Below, piece by piece: positions 1-5,792 of a stretch of 18,203 nt of DNA. The stretch is from Porticoccaceae bacterium (GTDB lineage: Bacteria > Pseudomonadota > Gammaproteobacteria > Pseudomonadales > Porticoccaceae). Below the pieces are notes generated by a model. It was not told the origin of the DNA and did not search any database. It saw only the letters and a list, made by a program, of their open reading frames with translations. The stretch lies in contig JALRJD010000374.1 in assembly GCA_023255165.1 (NCBI GenBank), positions 1-18,203 on the forward strand, written 5' to 3'. Positions within the stretch are counted from its first letter, which is position 1. The number at the start of each line of letters is the position of its first letter. A program made the position numbers and the translations under genes.

Positions 1-265
1 TGATATAGATGGAGTGCACCAGAATGGTTACCGACGCCAAGGCCGAGACGGCGGCAAAAATACGGATATGCCCGACCCGCTGAATCAGCCTGGGTGTCAA
101 CAGCGACCCAGCGAGAAAACCGGCGAAGTAACAGGACATCAGCAGGCCGATCAAATAGTCTTCAAAGCCTTCGATTTCTGCACGAATGCCCAACAGACTG
201 CCCTGAACGCCCACCGCGAGACCGATCAGAGCAAGTCCGACAAACAGGGGCCAAAGGCGAATCAT
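1..265 (-). CDS. MFS transporter, N-terminal part (runs off the window)
   Basis: The minus-strand translation begins MIRLWPLFVGLALIGLAVG and gives a first membrane helix, then a loop (GIRAEIEGFEDYLIG), a second helix (LLMSCYFAGFLAGSLL), the polar turn TPRLIQRVGHIR and a third helix. The G-x-L-x(3)-R-x-G-H-x(2)-type turn between helices 2 and 3 is typical of major facilitator superfamily permeases, and the pattern resembles the UMF2/YcaD-like group. About 88 residues are visible; the rest lies beyond position 1. The start is uncertain: in-frame ATGs lie at 265, 280 and 325, none with a clear Shine-Dalgarno. I chose 265 because it puts the first helix close to the N-terminus, as is usual in the family. 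The substrate cannot be predicted. The gene is divergent from the DUF1415 gene. Confidence 0.75.
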   Translation of the reverse strand, partial: MIRLWPLFVGLALIGLAVGVQGSLLGIRAEIEGFEDYLIGLLMSCYFAGFLAGSLLTPRLIQRVGHIRIFAAVSALASVTILVHSIYI

Positions 266-374
266 GGTACGTATCGGCATAGCAATAACCGCGAGCTGAT
301 GATTGGTCAAAATGGTCGCACACATTAAGCCAAAACGCACCAATCACAAAGCATCTTTTACCCTCAAATAGCCT

Positions 375-380
375 TATAAT
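375..380 (+). promoter_or_regulatory. Candidate sigma70 -10 box upstream of DUF1415
   Basis: A perfect TATAAT lies in the AT-rich divergent intergenic region, about 70 nt upstream of the ATG at 449. No convincing -35 hexamer is seen 16-18 nt upstream, so this is only a candidate. Confidence 0.35.
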
Positions 381-417
381 TACGCTTCTTCCAACTGGCG
401 CAAGCCTGACTAAAAGG

Positions 418-433
418 GCGCTTTCGCAAGCGC
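418..433 (+). other. Leader hairpin upstream of DUF1415
   Basis: GCGCTT and AAGCGC form a perfect 6-bp stem around the tetraloop TCGC, 15 nt before the ATG at 449. An AAGGG lies just 5' of the stem, while no Shine-Dalgarno sits at normal spacing from the ATG. The hairpin could therefore bring AAGGG closer to the start codon or simply be structural. Function is inferred only. Confidence 0.4.
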
Positions 434-448
434 GTATCGGCTGTTTTT

Positions 449-1036
449 ATGTCTATGTCTTCCGAGTCTGATCAGGTTCCAGCTACTGTGGTTGAACAAC
501 ACATCCGCGCCTGGCTGCAGAGCTTTATTGTCGATCTCAATCTGTGCCCCTTTGCCCGCCCGCTGATCGCCAGCCCGGCGCTGCGCATCACAGTCTGTGA
601 TGGTGACAATCTTGAACAGCTACATCTGGCCTTTCTCAGCGAGCTGGACATGATCCAACAGAGCAGCCAACAGCAGGTTGCCACCAGCCTGCTGGCGATG
701 CCCAATGCGCTGACCGACTTTAATGACTATCTCGATTTTCTCGAGCATGCCGAGCGCCTGGTTGAAGAAGCCGGCCTGGAGGGCATTATCCAACTCGCCA
801 GTTTTCACCCGCACTATCTGTTTGACGGCGAAGATCCGCAGAGCCCCAGCCACTTTAGTAATCGTTCGCCCTGGCCGCTGATTCACTTTCTGCGTGAAGA
901 GATGGTTTCCGACGCACTGGATAATATCGCCAACCCGGAACAGATTCCCCAACGCAATATCGAACTGCTCGAAGGTATGGGGCACGAGGCCGTCAAGGCG
1001 CGTTGGGATGCGTTGACCAAAGGCGGTGGCCAGTGA
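449..1036 (+). CDS. DUF1415 family protein
   Basis: A 195-residue soluble protein of the DUF1415 family, whose biochemical role is unknown. The diagnostic N-terminal motif LNLCPFAR is at residues 30-37, and the second family block is the ASFHPHYLFDGEDP stretch followed by SNRSPWPLIHFLREE near the C-terminus. The Cys of LNLCPFAR and the clustered His residues of FHPHYLF are suggestive of metal binding or catalysis, but this is inference. Length matches the family. The ATG at 449 gives the full-length protein; ATG at 455 is an alternative two codons in. The stop codon overlaps the GTG start of the downstream flavoprotein gene by four bases (GTGA), so the two are very likely cotranscribed and translationally coupled. 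Confidence 0.9.
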   Translation: MSMSSESDQVPATVVEQHIRAWLQSFIVDLNLCPFARPLIASPALRITVCDGDNLEQLHLAFLSELDMIQQSSQQQVATSLLAMPNALTDFNDYLDFLEHAERLVEEAGLEGIIQLASFHPHYLFDGEDPQSPSHFSNRSPWPLIHFLREEMVSDALDNIANPEQIPQRNIELLEGMGHEAVKARWDALTKGGGQ

Positions 1037-2223
1037 AAAACACGGATGTGATTATTATCGGCGGCGGTGCCGCCGGATTGTTTTGTGCCTTCACCGCGGC
1101 GCAGCGTGGCCGCGCTGTGCTGGTACTCGACAGCAGCAACAAAGTCGGCAAAAAAATTCTCATGTCCGGTGGCGGGCGCTGCAACTTTACCAACCTCGAT
1201 ATCACCCCGGAAAACTACCTTTGCCAAAATCCGCACTTCTGTATTTCGGCGCTGAATCGTTACAACCAGTGGCAGTTTATCGAGATGGTCGAGCGCCATG
1301 GCATTGCCTATCACGAGCGCAAACACGGTGAACTGTTTTGCGACAACTCGGCGAAAGACATTCTCGCCATGCTGCTAGACGAATGTGATGCCGCTGGCGT
1401 TGTGATTAAAACCAACTGCGATATTAAAACCGTGCAGGCGAGTTCTGACGGCGGCTATCAACTGCAAACCTCAATCGGCGCCTATCAGAGCAGCTCATTG
1501 GTGGTAGCCACCGGCGGGCTGTCGATTCCGACCATGGGTGCAACCGGTTTCGGTTATGAAATCGCCGAGCAGTTTGGTCTGCGCCTGTTGCCACGCAGTG
1601 CCGGACTGGTGCCGTTTACCTTTAGCGATGGCATCAAGCAGATTTCCGAAAGCCTCTCCGGGTTGGCGGTGGATGTGGAGATGTCGATTAACGGCGTCAG
1701 TTTTCGGGAAAATATGCTGTTTACTCATCGCGGTATTAGCGGCCCCGCCGCGCTGCAACTGTCCAGTTACTGGAAGCCGGGTCAGAGCATCGGCGTCAAT
1801 CTGCTACCCGATCTGGACATCGCGCAGCTGCTGCTCGACTACAAGAAAAGCAGTGCTAAAAGTCTGTTGCGCAATCTGCTGTCGCAGCATCTCTCCAAAG
1901 GTTTGGTGCTGGCGCTGCAAACCTTGCACTGGCCGAGCTATGCAGACAAGCCGATCGCGGAAATCCCCGACGCGCAACTGCTGGCCGTGGCGCAGAAGCT
2001 TGCTGACTGGCAGTTAAAACCTGCCGGCACCGAAGGCTATCGCACCGCAGAAGTGACACTCTGCGGTGTTGACACTGATCAGTTGTCGTCAAAAACCATG
2101 GAATGCAAAACCCAGCCGGGACTGTTTTTTGTTGGTGAAGTGGTCGATGTGACCGGTCATCTGGGGGGATACAACTTTCAATGGGCCTGGGCCTCGGGCT
2201 ACGCCGCTGGGCAGTATGCCTGA
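1033..2223 (+). CDS. BaiN/HI0933-family FAD-dependent oxidoreductase
   Basis: A 396-residue flavoprotein of the HI0933/YhiN/BaiN family (NAD(P)/FAD-dependent oxidoreductases; several members have been linked to reductive or rRNA-related functions, but the role here is not determinable). The dinucleotide-binding GGGAAG motif is at residues 10-15, followed by the family-typical GKKILMSGGGRCNFTN block and the C-terminal FAD-binding GEVVDVTGHLGGYNFQWAW block. I chose the GTG at 1033 because it forms a GTGA overlap with the stop of the DUF1415 gene, has AAAGGCGG upstream, and places the FAD motif close to the N-terminus. An in-frame ATG at 1003 would add ten residues that overlap the preceding gene. 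It is convergent with the GTPase gene at 2257. Confidence 0.9.
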   Translation: MKNTDVIIIGGGAAGLFCAFTAAQRGRAVLVLDSSNKVGKKILMSGGGRCNFTNLDITPENYLCQNPHFCISALNRYNQWQFIEMVERHGIAYHERKHGELFCDNSAKDILAMLLDECDAAGVVIKTNCDIKTVQASSDGGYQLQTSIGAYQSSSLVVATGGLSIPTMGATGFGYEIAEQFGLRLLPRSAGLVPFTFSDGIKQISESLSGLAVDVEMSINGVSFRENMLFTHRGISGPAALQLSSYWKPGQSIGVNLLPDLDIAQLLLDYKKSSAKSLLRNLLSQHLSKGLVLALQTLHWPSYADKPIAEIPDAQLLAVAQKLADWQLKPAGTEGYRTAEVTLCGVDTDQLSSKTMECKTQPGLFFVGEVVDVTGHLGGYNFQWAWASGYAAGQYA

Positions 2224-2246
2224 AGGTTTAATTGACTGGAGTGGAT

Positions 2247-2282
2247 GCAGAGCCAATTAGCGCCGATTGGCTTTGGCTCTGC
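2247..2282. terminator. Nested inverted repeats between convergent genes (possible bidirectional terminator)
   Basis: GCAGAGCCAA (2247-2256) is complementary to TTGGCTCTGC (2273-2282). A competing inner hairpin is formed by AGCCAAT (2251-2257) and ATTGGCT (2266-2272). The structure spans the stop codon of the minus-strand GTPase gene and lies 24 nt after the stop of the plus-strand flavoprotein gene. Neither side has a clean T-tract, so a classical intrinsic terminator is uncertain. Confidence 0.45.
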
Positions 2283-3195
2283 GGCGTCTCTCCGCGGCTT
2301 TTTCCAAACGCAGCTTTTCTCGCTGTTCCTTTTCCGCGCGCAAAATTTCCACCTGTTTCATTTCCACATCAATTACATCCGGCGTTTCAAAGCTCACCGT
2401 GCCCAATGTGCCGGCGCGCAGTTCATTGACAAAAATGGTCGACACCCGCTCCAGATCAACCTGGCCGCCGCTGCGCAGACAGCCGCGCTGAGCGCCGACA
2501 ATCTCCAGCAGCTCAATCTCGCTGCGGGGCAGGGTCTCAAATTTAAAGCGTTCTTTTAACAGCTGCGGATATTTTTGCAGCAAAAAGTCCGCCGCAAAAA
2601 ATGCCACGTCCTCGTAACTCACCGCCGTGTTTTTGATCGCCCCGGTTGTCGCCAACCGATAGCTGCTGTTGGGGTTTTCAATCTTCGGCCAGAGAATGCC
2701 CGGCGTATCTAGCAGCATAATGCCATTGCGCAAGTTGATCTTTTGCTGGCCCTTGGTCACCGCCGGCTCGTTGCCAGTTTTGGCAATATGCCGTCCGGCT
2801 AGACTATTGATCAGCGACGATTTACCGACATTGGGAATGCCCGTTACCATCACCAGCGTGTTGCGGCCCTCTTTTTGCGGACAGAGCTTGTTGATCAGAT
2901 CAATCACCTGTTTGCTGGGATCAAAATGCTGCAAATCCAGCGCCATGGTTTTGGTGTTGTTTTGCTGCTCGTAATAATCCTGCCAAACCCTGGTGATCGC
3001 CGCATCAGCCAGATCGCATTTATTCAGAATCTTGATCCGCGGCTTGTCAGTGCAGAGCCCCTGAATAAAAGGATTGGAACTGCTAAACGGAATGCGCGCA
3101 TCGAGCACCTCAATCACCAGATTGACCAGAGGCAGCGCCTCGATCATCTCGTTGCTGGCCTTGTGCATATGGCCGGGATACCACTGTATCGACAT
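2257..3195 (-). CDS. Circularly permuted ribosome-assembly GTPase, RbgA/YlqF type
   Basis: A 312-residue GTPase with circularly permuted G motifs: the N-terminal family signature WYPGHM (residues 5-10), then G4 NKCD (58-61), then G1 GIPNVGKSS (119-127) and G3 DTPG (163-166). This order defines the YlqF/RbgA/YawG group; Bacillus RbgA acts in late assembly of the large ribosomal subunit, and a similar cytoplasmic role is inferred. The C-terminus ends in a long charged helix and an Arg/Lys-rich tail (ERRRRAKANRR), plausible for rRNA contact. The start is the ATG at 3195; a longer in-frame extension to 3390 exists, but it overlaps the brnA antitoxin gene and is not conserved-looking. Upstream, AGAGA is a weak Shine-Dalgarno. 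Confidence 0.9.
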   Translation of the reverse strand: MSIQWYPGHMHKASNEMIEALPLVNLVIEVLDARIPFSSSNPFIQGLCTDKPRIKILNKCDLADAAITRVWQDYYEQQNNTKTMALDLQHFDPSKQVIDLINKLCPQKEGRNTLVMVTGIPNVGKSSLINSLAGRHIAKTGNEPAVTKGQQKINLRNGIMLLDTPGILWPKIENPNSSYRLATTGAIKNTAVSYEDVAFFAADFLLQKYPQLLKERFKFETLPRSEIELLEIVGAQRGCLRSGGQVDLERVSTIFVNELRAGTLGTVSFETPDVIDVEMKQVEILRAEKEQREKLRLEKAAERRRRAKANRR

Positions 3196-3265
3196 TGCAG
3201 AAATCTCTGATGGTTGGGTTGCTGGCTTGGTGCCAGATCTTATCAGGCTCTTGGATATTGCACAG

Positions 3266-3523
3266 TTATGCCGCGTCCGGGTGCTTGGATTTGTTAGCTG
3301 AAGATTGCTCCAAACGCTCTGCGAGCCACACTTTGATAATGGACTGCCGGGTGACACCCAGGCGAGAAGCTTCTTTATCAAGAGACTCAATCATCCAGGT
3401 AGGAAAATCAACATTGACCCGTTTTTGCTTTTGGTTGGGGCGCTTGACCGTAGACAAGTCGAGATCGTCGATAACGTCGAACTTGTTGTCATCAAATTTT
3501 TTATCGAAATCTTTAGCTTTCAT
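3266..3523 (-). CDS. brnA: BrnA-family antitoxin (ribbon-helix-helix)
   Basis: An 85-residue protein. The N-terminal half is acidic/charged (DFDKKFDDNKFD), and the C-terminal part KRVNVDFPTWMIESLDKEASRLGVTRQSIIKVWLAERLE reads (in pieces) as a strand followed by two helices, the MetJ/Arc/CopG ribbon-helix-helix DNA-binding fold used by BrnA antitoxins. Such antitoxins neutralise the BrnT ribonuclease and, with it, repress their own promoter. A good Shine-Dalgarno (AGAGGT) sits 9 nt before the ATG at 3523. The ATG lies inside the last codons of the upstream toxin gene (11-nt overlap), giving the toxin-first order usual for BrnTA. The patch is AT-rich relative to its neighbours, which fits acquisition by transfer. 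Confidence 0.85.
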   Translation of the reverse strand: MKAKDFDKKFDDNKFDVIDDLDLSTVKRPNQKQKRVNVDFPTWMIESLDKEASRLGVTRQSIIKVWLAERLEQSSANKSKHPDAA

Positions 3524-3795
3524 AGATAGCTACCTCTGTTTCTCTGGATCGCCTGGCAGAAATGATCCTTACATTCCCGTTGCGATAGGTTATGACAGCA
3601 GAATAATGTTTATCGACGATTTTGCCGATAATAAGATATCTCGGCTCATCATCCGATCTGGCCGTTATTTCAAGCAAGTTAGGGTCTTCCCGTAGAACTT
3701 GAATCTCCTCAAAGTCGATGTCGTGCTTTGATTTGTTGGAGAGGCTTTTTTTGCTGTCAAATTCAAATGAACTAATGGTATAGAAAATATACCAT
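3513..3795 (-). CDS. brnT: BrnT-family toxin (no normal in-frame start codon)
   Basis: The minus strand encodes an uninterrupted BrnT-like frame: YTISSFEFDSKKSLSNK, then SKHDIDFEE, REDPNLLEI, DEPRYLIIGKI, HYSAVITYR and finally NVRIISARRSRETEVAIYES before TAA at 3513-3515. The KH-x-IDFEE and VRIISAR blocks are typical of BrnT, a small RelE-fold ribonuclease partnered with BrnA. Odd feature: between the in-frame stops upstream and FEFD there is no ATG, GTG or TTG. An ATG at 3795 preceded by TTTAGG lies in the adjacent frame and reaches TAG after seven codons; skipping the C after TTT (3786-3783) would join it to the toxin frame, giving about 93 residues. Otherwise ATT at 3788 or 3776 must serve, or the gene carries a one-base insertion and is dead. 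Confidence 0.75.
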
Positions 3796-3797
3796 TA
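3773..3797. promoter_or_regulatory. brnTA operator: Perfect 10-bp inverted repeat, probable BrnA/BrnTA operator
   Basis: TAATGGTATA (3773-3782) and TATACCATTA (3788-3797) are exact reverse complements around the 5-nt spacer GAAAA. The repeat covers the 5' end of brnT, which is where ribbon-helix-helix antitoxins bind to autorepress. Its right edge is two bases from a plus-strand ATG at 3800, so it could also act on a divergent transcript. The operator role is inferred from position and symmetry. Confidence 0.6.
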
Positions 3798-3799
3798 TT

Positions 3800-3985
3800 A
3801 TGCCTAAAGCAAGACGAGATGGTGTTCGTTGTTTAGTCAAAAAAGAGGAGTAGTGATCTGATAATAAAAACCAAGTATTACAAGATTTTCGGTTCGATAA
3901 AGATTACAAGACCGCACGTCGACTCTTTGAAGAACTTCAAACCCTTCGTAAAATACCTCGGGTTGGTAGAAGCCTAAAATATTAA
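3800..3985 (+). pseudogene. Broken small reading frame divergent from brnT
   Basis: From the ATG at 3800 a frame of 17 codons (MPKARRDGVRCLVKKEE) is closed by adjacent TAG and TGA (3851-3856). The same frame then stays open for 42 codons (SDNKNQVLQDFRFD, KDYKTARRLFEEL, QTLRKIPRVGRSLKY) before TAA at 3983-3985. The second part has protein-like, charged helical composition. This looks like a degraded gene with two stop mutations, or two unrelated fragments. I do not recognise the family. No Shine-Dalgarno precedes the ATG. The stretch is AT-rich like the neighbouring toxin-antitoxin pair. Confidence 0.4.
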
Positions 3986-3986
3986 T

Positions 3987-4388
3987 CTACGTTAACTCAC
4001 AGACAGGAGACCAACTCAGTTTGCGCCGCGCAAGCCGGTCTTTAATGGATTCGCCTGTAAAATTTCGGACATTTGGATCAACAGCAGAGACGTCGATACC
4101 TAACGTTTTGGCGTTGAGGACGCAGTAGTTTGCGCTCTCAATCTCTGAGGTGACCAGGACCAGGCCGCAGTTGATGCACTCGTGAAATTGGGCGGTGCCG
4201 GAACCCTGTCTTGTGATCTTTTGTTGCGATTTATCGATCACCTGGAAGCTGACTGGAACATATGGGTTGCTGACGTACGTTGGTCCGGCTGCCGAGCAAT
4301 AATGGCAGCCACACTGTCGCGCGATCTCGAAGGCATTGTCATCCGGGTATTCGACGATGATATTTCCACAGTGACAGGATTTCTTCAT
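3987..4388 (-). CDS. GFA/CENP-V-like zinc-binding protein
   Basis: A 133-residue protein with the cysteine pattern of the glutathione-dependent formaldehyde-activating enzyme (GFA, DUF636) family: C5-x-C7-G near the N-terminus (SCHCGNI), C26-x-C28-x2-C31 (QCGCHYCSAAG), and C71-x2-C74-G (FHECINCG). These residues are expected to bind two zinc ions in a Mss4-like beta fold. The family includes carbon-sulfur lyases and many members of unknown substrate, so formaldehyde activation should not be assumed. The C-terminal half (NAKTLGIDVSAVDPNVRNF, then FTGESIKDRLARRK) is an ordinary GFA-type tail. The ATG at 4388 is the only start before the first Cys motif. It follows the membrane-protein gene by 32 nt on the same strand and may be cotranscribed. 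Confidence 0.8.
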   Translation of the reverse strand: MKKSCHCGNIIVEYPDDNAFEIARQCGCHYCSAAGPTYVSNPYVPVSFQVIDKSQQKITRQGSGTAQFHECINCGLVLVTSEIESANYCVLNAKTLGIDVSAVDPNVRNFTGESIKDRLARRKLSWSPVCELT

Positions 4389-4420
4389 CAGATCAGGCGC
4401 CTAGTCTTGTGCCTCGGGCA

Positions 4421-4819
4421 CTATTTCCAGTTATAGATTTTCGACACGATATAGGTGCTGCCCAGTGCTTTGACAAACGAGATCAGCGCCCAGGACAGGC
4501 TGAGCGTCAGTGGTATTGGCAGATAGGAATAGGTCGCCAGTTGCGGCGCAGCCATCACCAGGCCGAGCCCGATACCAAATGGTATGGCTTTTTTACATTC
4601 GGCATCTGATCCAACAATCGGATAGAAGAACGCCAGTGCGGCGCCAAACAGCAGCTGGCTAAGCAACATAATCGGCATATTGCTCTCTTCTTCGGGACGC
4701 CAGACGGTGGCTGTTTGGTCATACAGGCCCATCATCAGATGGCCATGCACAAGCAGTTCATAGAGAAAGACGAATACAAATGCGCCGAGAGAGGCTAAGA
4801 GAAAACGTTTTGCAGTCAT
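4421..4819 (-). CDS. Small four-helix membrane protein of unknown function
   Basis: A 132-residue protein. Hydrophobic segments are visible at about residues 6-24 (FLLASLGAFVFVFLYELLV), 50-70 (MLLSQLLFGAALAFFYPIV), 80-97 (IPFGIGLGLVMAAPQLATY) and 100-125 (PIPLTLSLSWALISFVKAL), so about four membrane helices are predicted. I do not recognise a characterised family; the helix 1 HGHLMMGLYDQT loop and the APQLATYSYLPIPLTLS block look conserved-type. I chose the ATG at 4819 because AGGAG stands 7 nt upstream; an in-frame extension to 4855 lacks such a site. A short hairpin (GTGCC 4409-4413 with GGCAC 4417-4421) overlaps the stop. A 14-bp palindromic element (GAATTT 4846-4851, AAATTC 4854-4859) lies 27 nt upstream of the start. 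Confidence 0.75.
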   Translation of the reverse strand: MTAKRFLLASLGAFVFVFLYELLVHGHLMMGLYDQTATVWRPEEESNMPIMLLSQLLFGAALAFFYPIVGSDAECKKAIPFGIGLGLVMAAPQLATYSYLPIPLTLSLSWALISFVKALGSTYIVSKIYNWK

Positions 4820-4947
4820 AACAATGCTCCTATGTGAACCAAGGTGAATTTCCAAATTCCTTACGGTTCAATATAGAACGATTTTCTGCGCATGGTTTTT
4901 TAATGATGTTGAAATTGATATGCGCCCGGCACTCAACATGGGCACCT

Positions 4948-5484
4948 TCAACCCAACTGCTGCGGCGTAAAGCTCAGGCTTTGGTTATTTGAGTTCCAGG
5001 TGACTTCACCATCCTGAATGCTGACCTGCACATCCATATTGCGCTGCACAAGTTTGGCGAGGGCTTCGGTGGTATCCGGGTCAATATGATAGACGCTGAT
5101 ATTTTTAAATCGCGCGAGGGGTGCCTGCATCTGTTTCCACCACTGATCCGCCGAGCCGCTGCCATAGGTGTAGACCAACACCTGTTGGGCGCGACCGCTG
5201 GCTTTTTTCAGGCGTTTTTCGCTTGGCAGGCCGAGCTCGATCCACAGTTCAATCTGGTCGCTTAGGCTTTTTTGCCAGAGGTCGGGTTCGTCGTCGGTGC
5301 TGAGGCCTTTGGTAAAGCTGAGTAATTCACTGGCTTGCAGGGCAAAGACCAGCAAGCGGATCATCAGGCGTTCGTCTGTCTCGGAGGGGTGTTGAGCGAG
5401 GGTGAGGCTGTGCTGTTGATAGTAGTGGCGGTCCATGTCCACGACATTGAGTTCTGCTTTGCAGATGGTTGCACCGAGAGCCAT
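4948..5484 (-). CDS. yaeQ: YaeQ family protein
   Basis: A 178-residue protein matching YaeQ over its full length: the N-terminal block ATICKAELNVVDMDRHYYQ with the following HSLTLAQHPSETDERLMIRLL, the central STDDEPDLWQKS and LWIELGLPSEKRLKKAS segments, and the C-terminal TWNSNNQSLSFTPQQLG. YaeQ structures resemble PD-(D/E)XK nucleases; the DEPDLW and ELG-x-PSEKR-x-KK segments supply the corresponding acidic and basic residues. A cellular role is not established; an old proposal as an RfaH suppressor is not relied on here. The ATG at 5484 has AAGG upstream. The promoter probably lies in the 91-nt gap to the CPXCG gene, which holds 13-bp tandem repeats and a minus-strand TATAAT. Confidence 0.9.
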   Translation of the reverse strand: MALGATICKAELNVVDMDRHYYQQHSLTLAQHPSETDERLMIRLLVFALQASELLSFTKGLSTDDEPDLWQKSLSDQIELWIELGLPSEKRLKKASGRAQQVLVYTYGSGSADQWWKQMQAPLARFKNISVYHIDPDTTEALAKLVQRNMDVQVSIQDGEVTWNSNNQSLSFTPQQLG

Positions 5485-5500
5485 GATTGAGACGCCTTGT

Positions 5501-5552
5501 TATTTCGTGATTTTATGTCGTGATTATATTTCGGGATTTTATTTCAAGAGTA
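5501..5552. repeat. Four imperfect 13-bp tandem repeats upstream of yaeQ
   Basis: Four consecutive 13-bp units start at 5501, 5514, 5527 and 5540: TATTTCGTGATTT, TATGTCGTGATTA, TATTTCGGGATTT and the diverged TATTTCAAGAGTA. They fill most of the gap between the CPXCG gene and yaeQ. Read on the minus strand the array contains TATAAT (5528-5523), so it overlaps a candidate yaeQ promoter. Confidence 0.65.
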
Positions 5553-5575
5553 AATTGCCGGGTTAATTGCACCGG

Positions 5576-5773
5576 CTAAAATCCCAAATCTTCCTGCGCC
5601 ACTTGCACGCTGACATCATCTTCGCCATGAACGTCAGTTTGAATCAATATCGGGCGGCAGCAGACAGAGCAGTCTTCGGTATAGAGCTGCGATTCCGATG
5701 GGTCGATAAGAATGGTGATGCTCTCCCAGCAGAAGGGGCAGGTGATCTGTTGTTCAAGCAGTTGAAAGTGCAT
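5576..5773 (-). CDS. CPXCG-type cysteine-rich small protein
   Basis: A 65-residue protein of the Cys-rich CPXCG family. It carries CPFC (residues about 12-15) and EDCSVCCRPI (about 33-42), a four-cysteine zinc-ribbon-like arrangement with DPSESQLYTEDC between, and an acidic tail (GEDDVSVQVAQEDLGF). The family motif is normally C-P-x-C-G; here the residue after the second Cys is Trp. No function is known for the family. I chose the ATG at 5773 because CAGGA lies 6 nt upstream; the ATG two codons earlier (5779) abuts the same Shine-Dalgarno and cannot use it. The gene starts 19 nt after the stop of the hydrolase gene at 5793, so cotranscription is likely. Confidence 0.85.
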   Translation of the reverse strand: MHFQLLEQQITCPFCWESITILIDPSESQLYTEDCSVCCRPILIQTDVHGEDDVSVQVAQEDLGF

Positions 5774-5792
5774 AACCATTCCTGTTGTAACG

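Noticed and set aside
14..328. Plus-strand open frame of about 100 codons at the window start
   Set aside because: It is antisense to the MFS transporter, whose minus-strand translation has clear membrane helices; the plus-strand product is polar, low in conserved pattern and resembles no family.
883..1326. Minus-strand open frame of 147 codons
   Set aside because: It lies opposite the DUF1415 and flavoprotein genes, both with recognisable motifs, and is a shadow frame.
2257..3390. Longer form of the GTPase starting at 3390
   Set aside because: The extra 65 N-terminal residues overlap brnA and do not resemble the family; the conserved MSIQWYPGHM start is at 3195.
3480..3990. Possible genomic island or transposon boundary around the AT-rich toxin-antitoxin patch
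   Set aside because: No transposase, integrase, tRNA or flanking direct/inverted terminal repeats could be found, so mobility is not supported beyond base composition.
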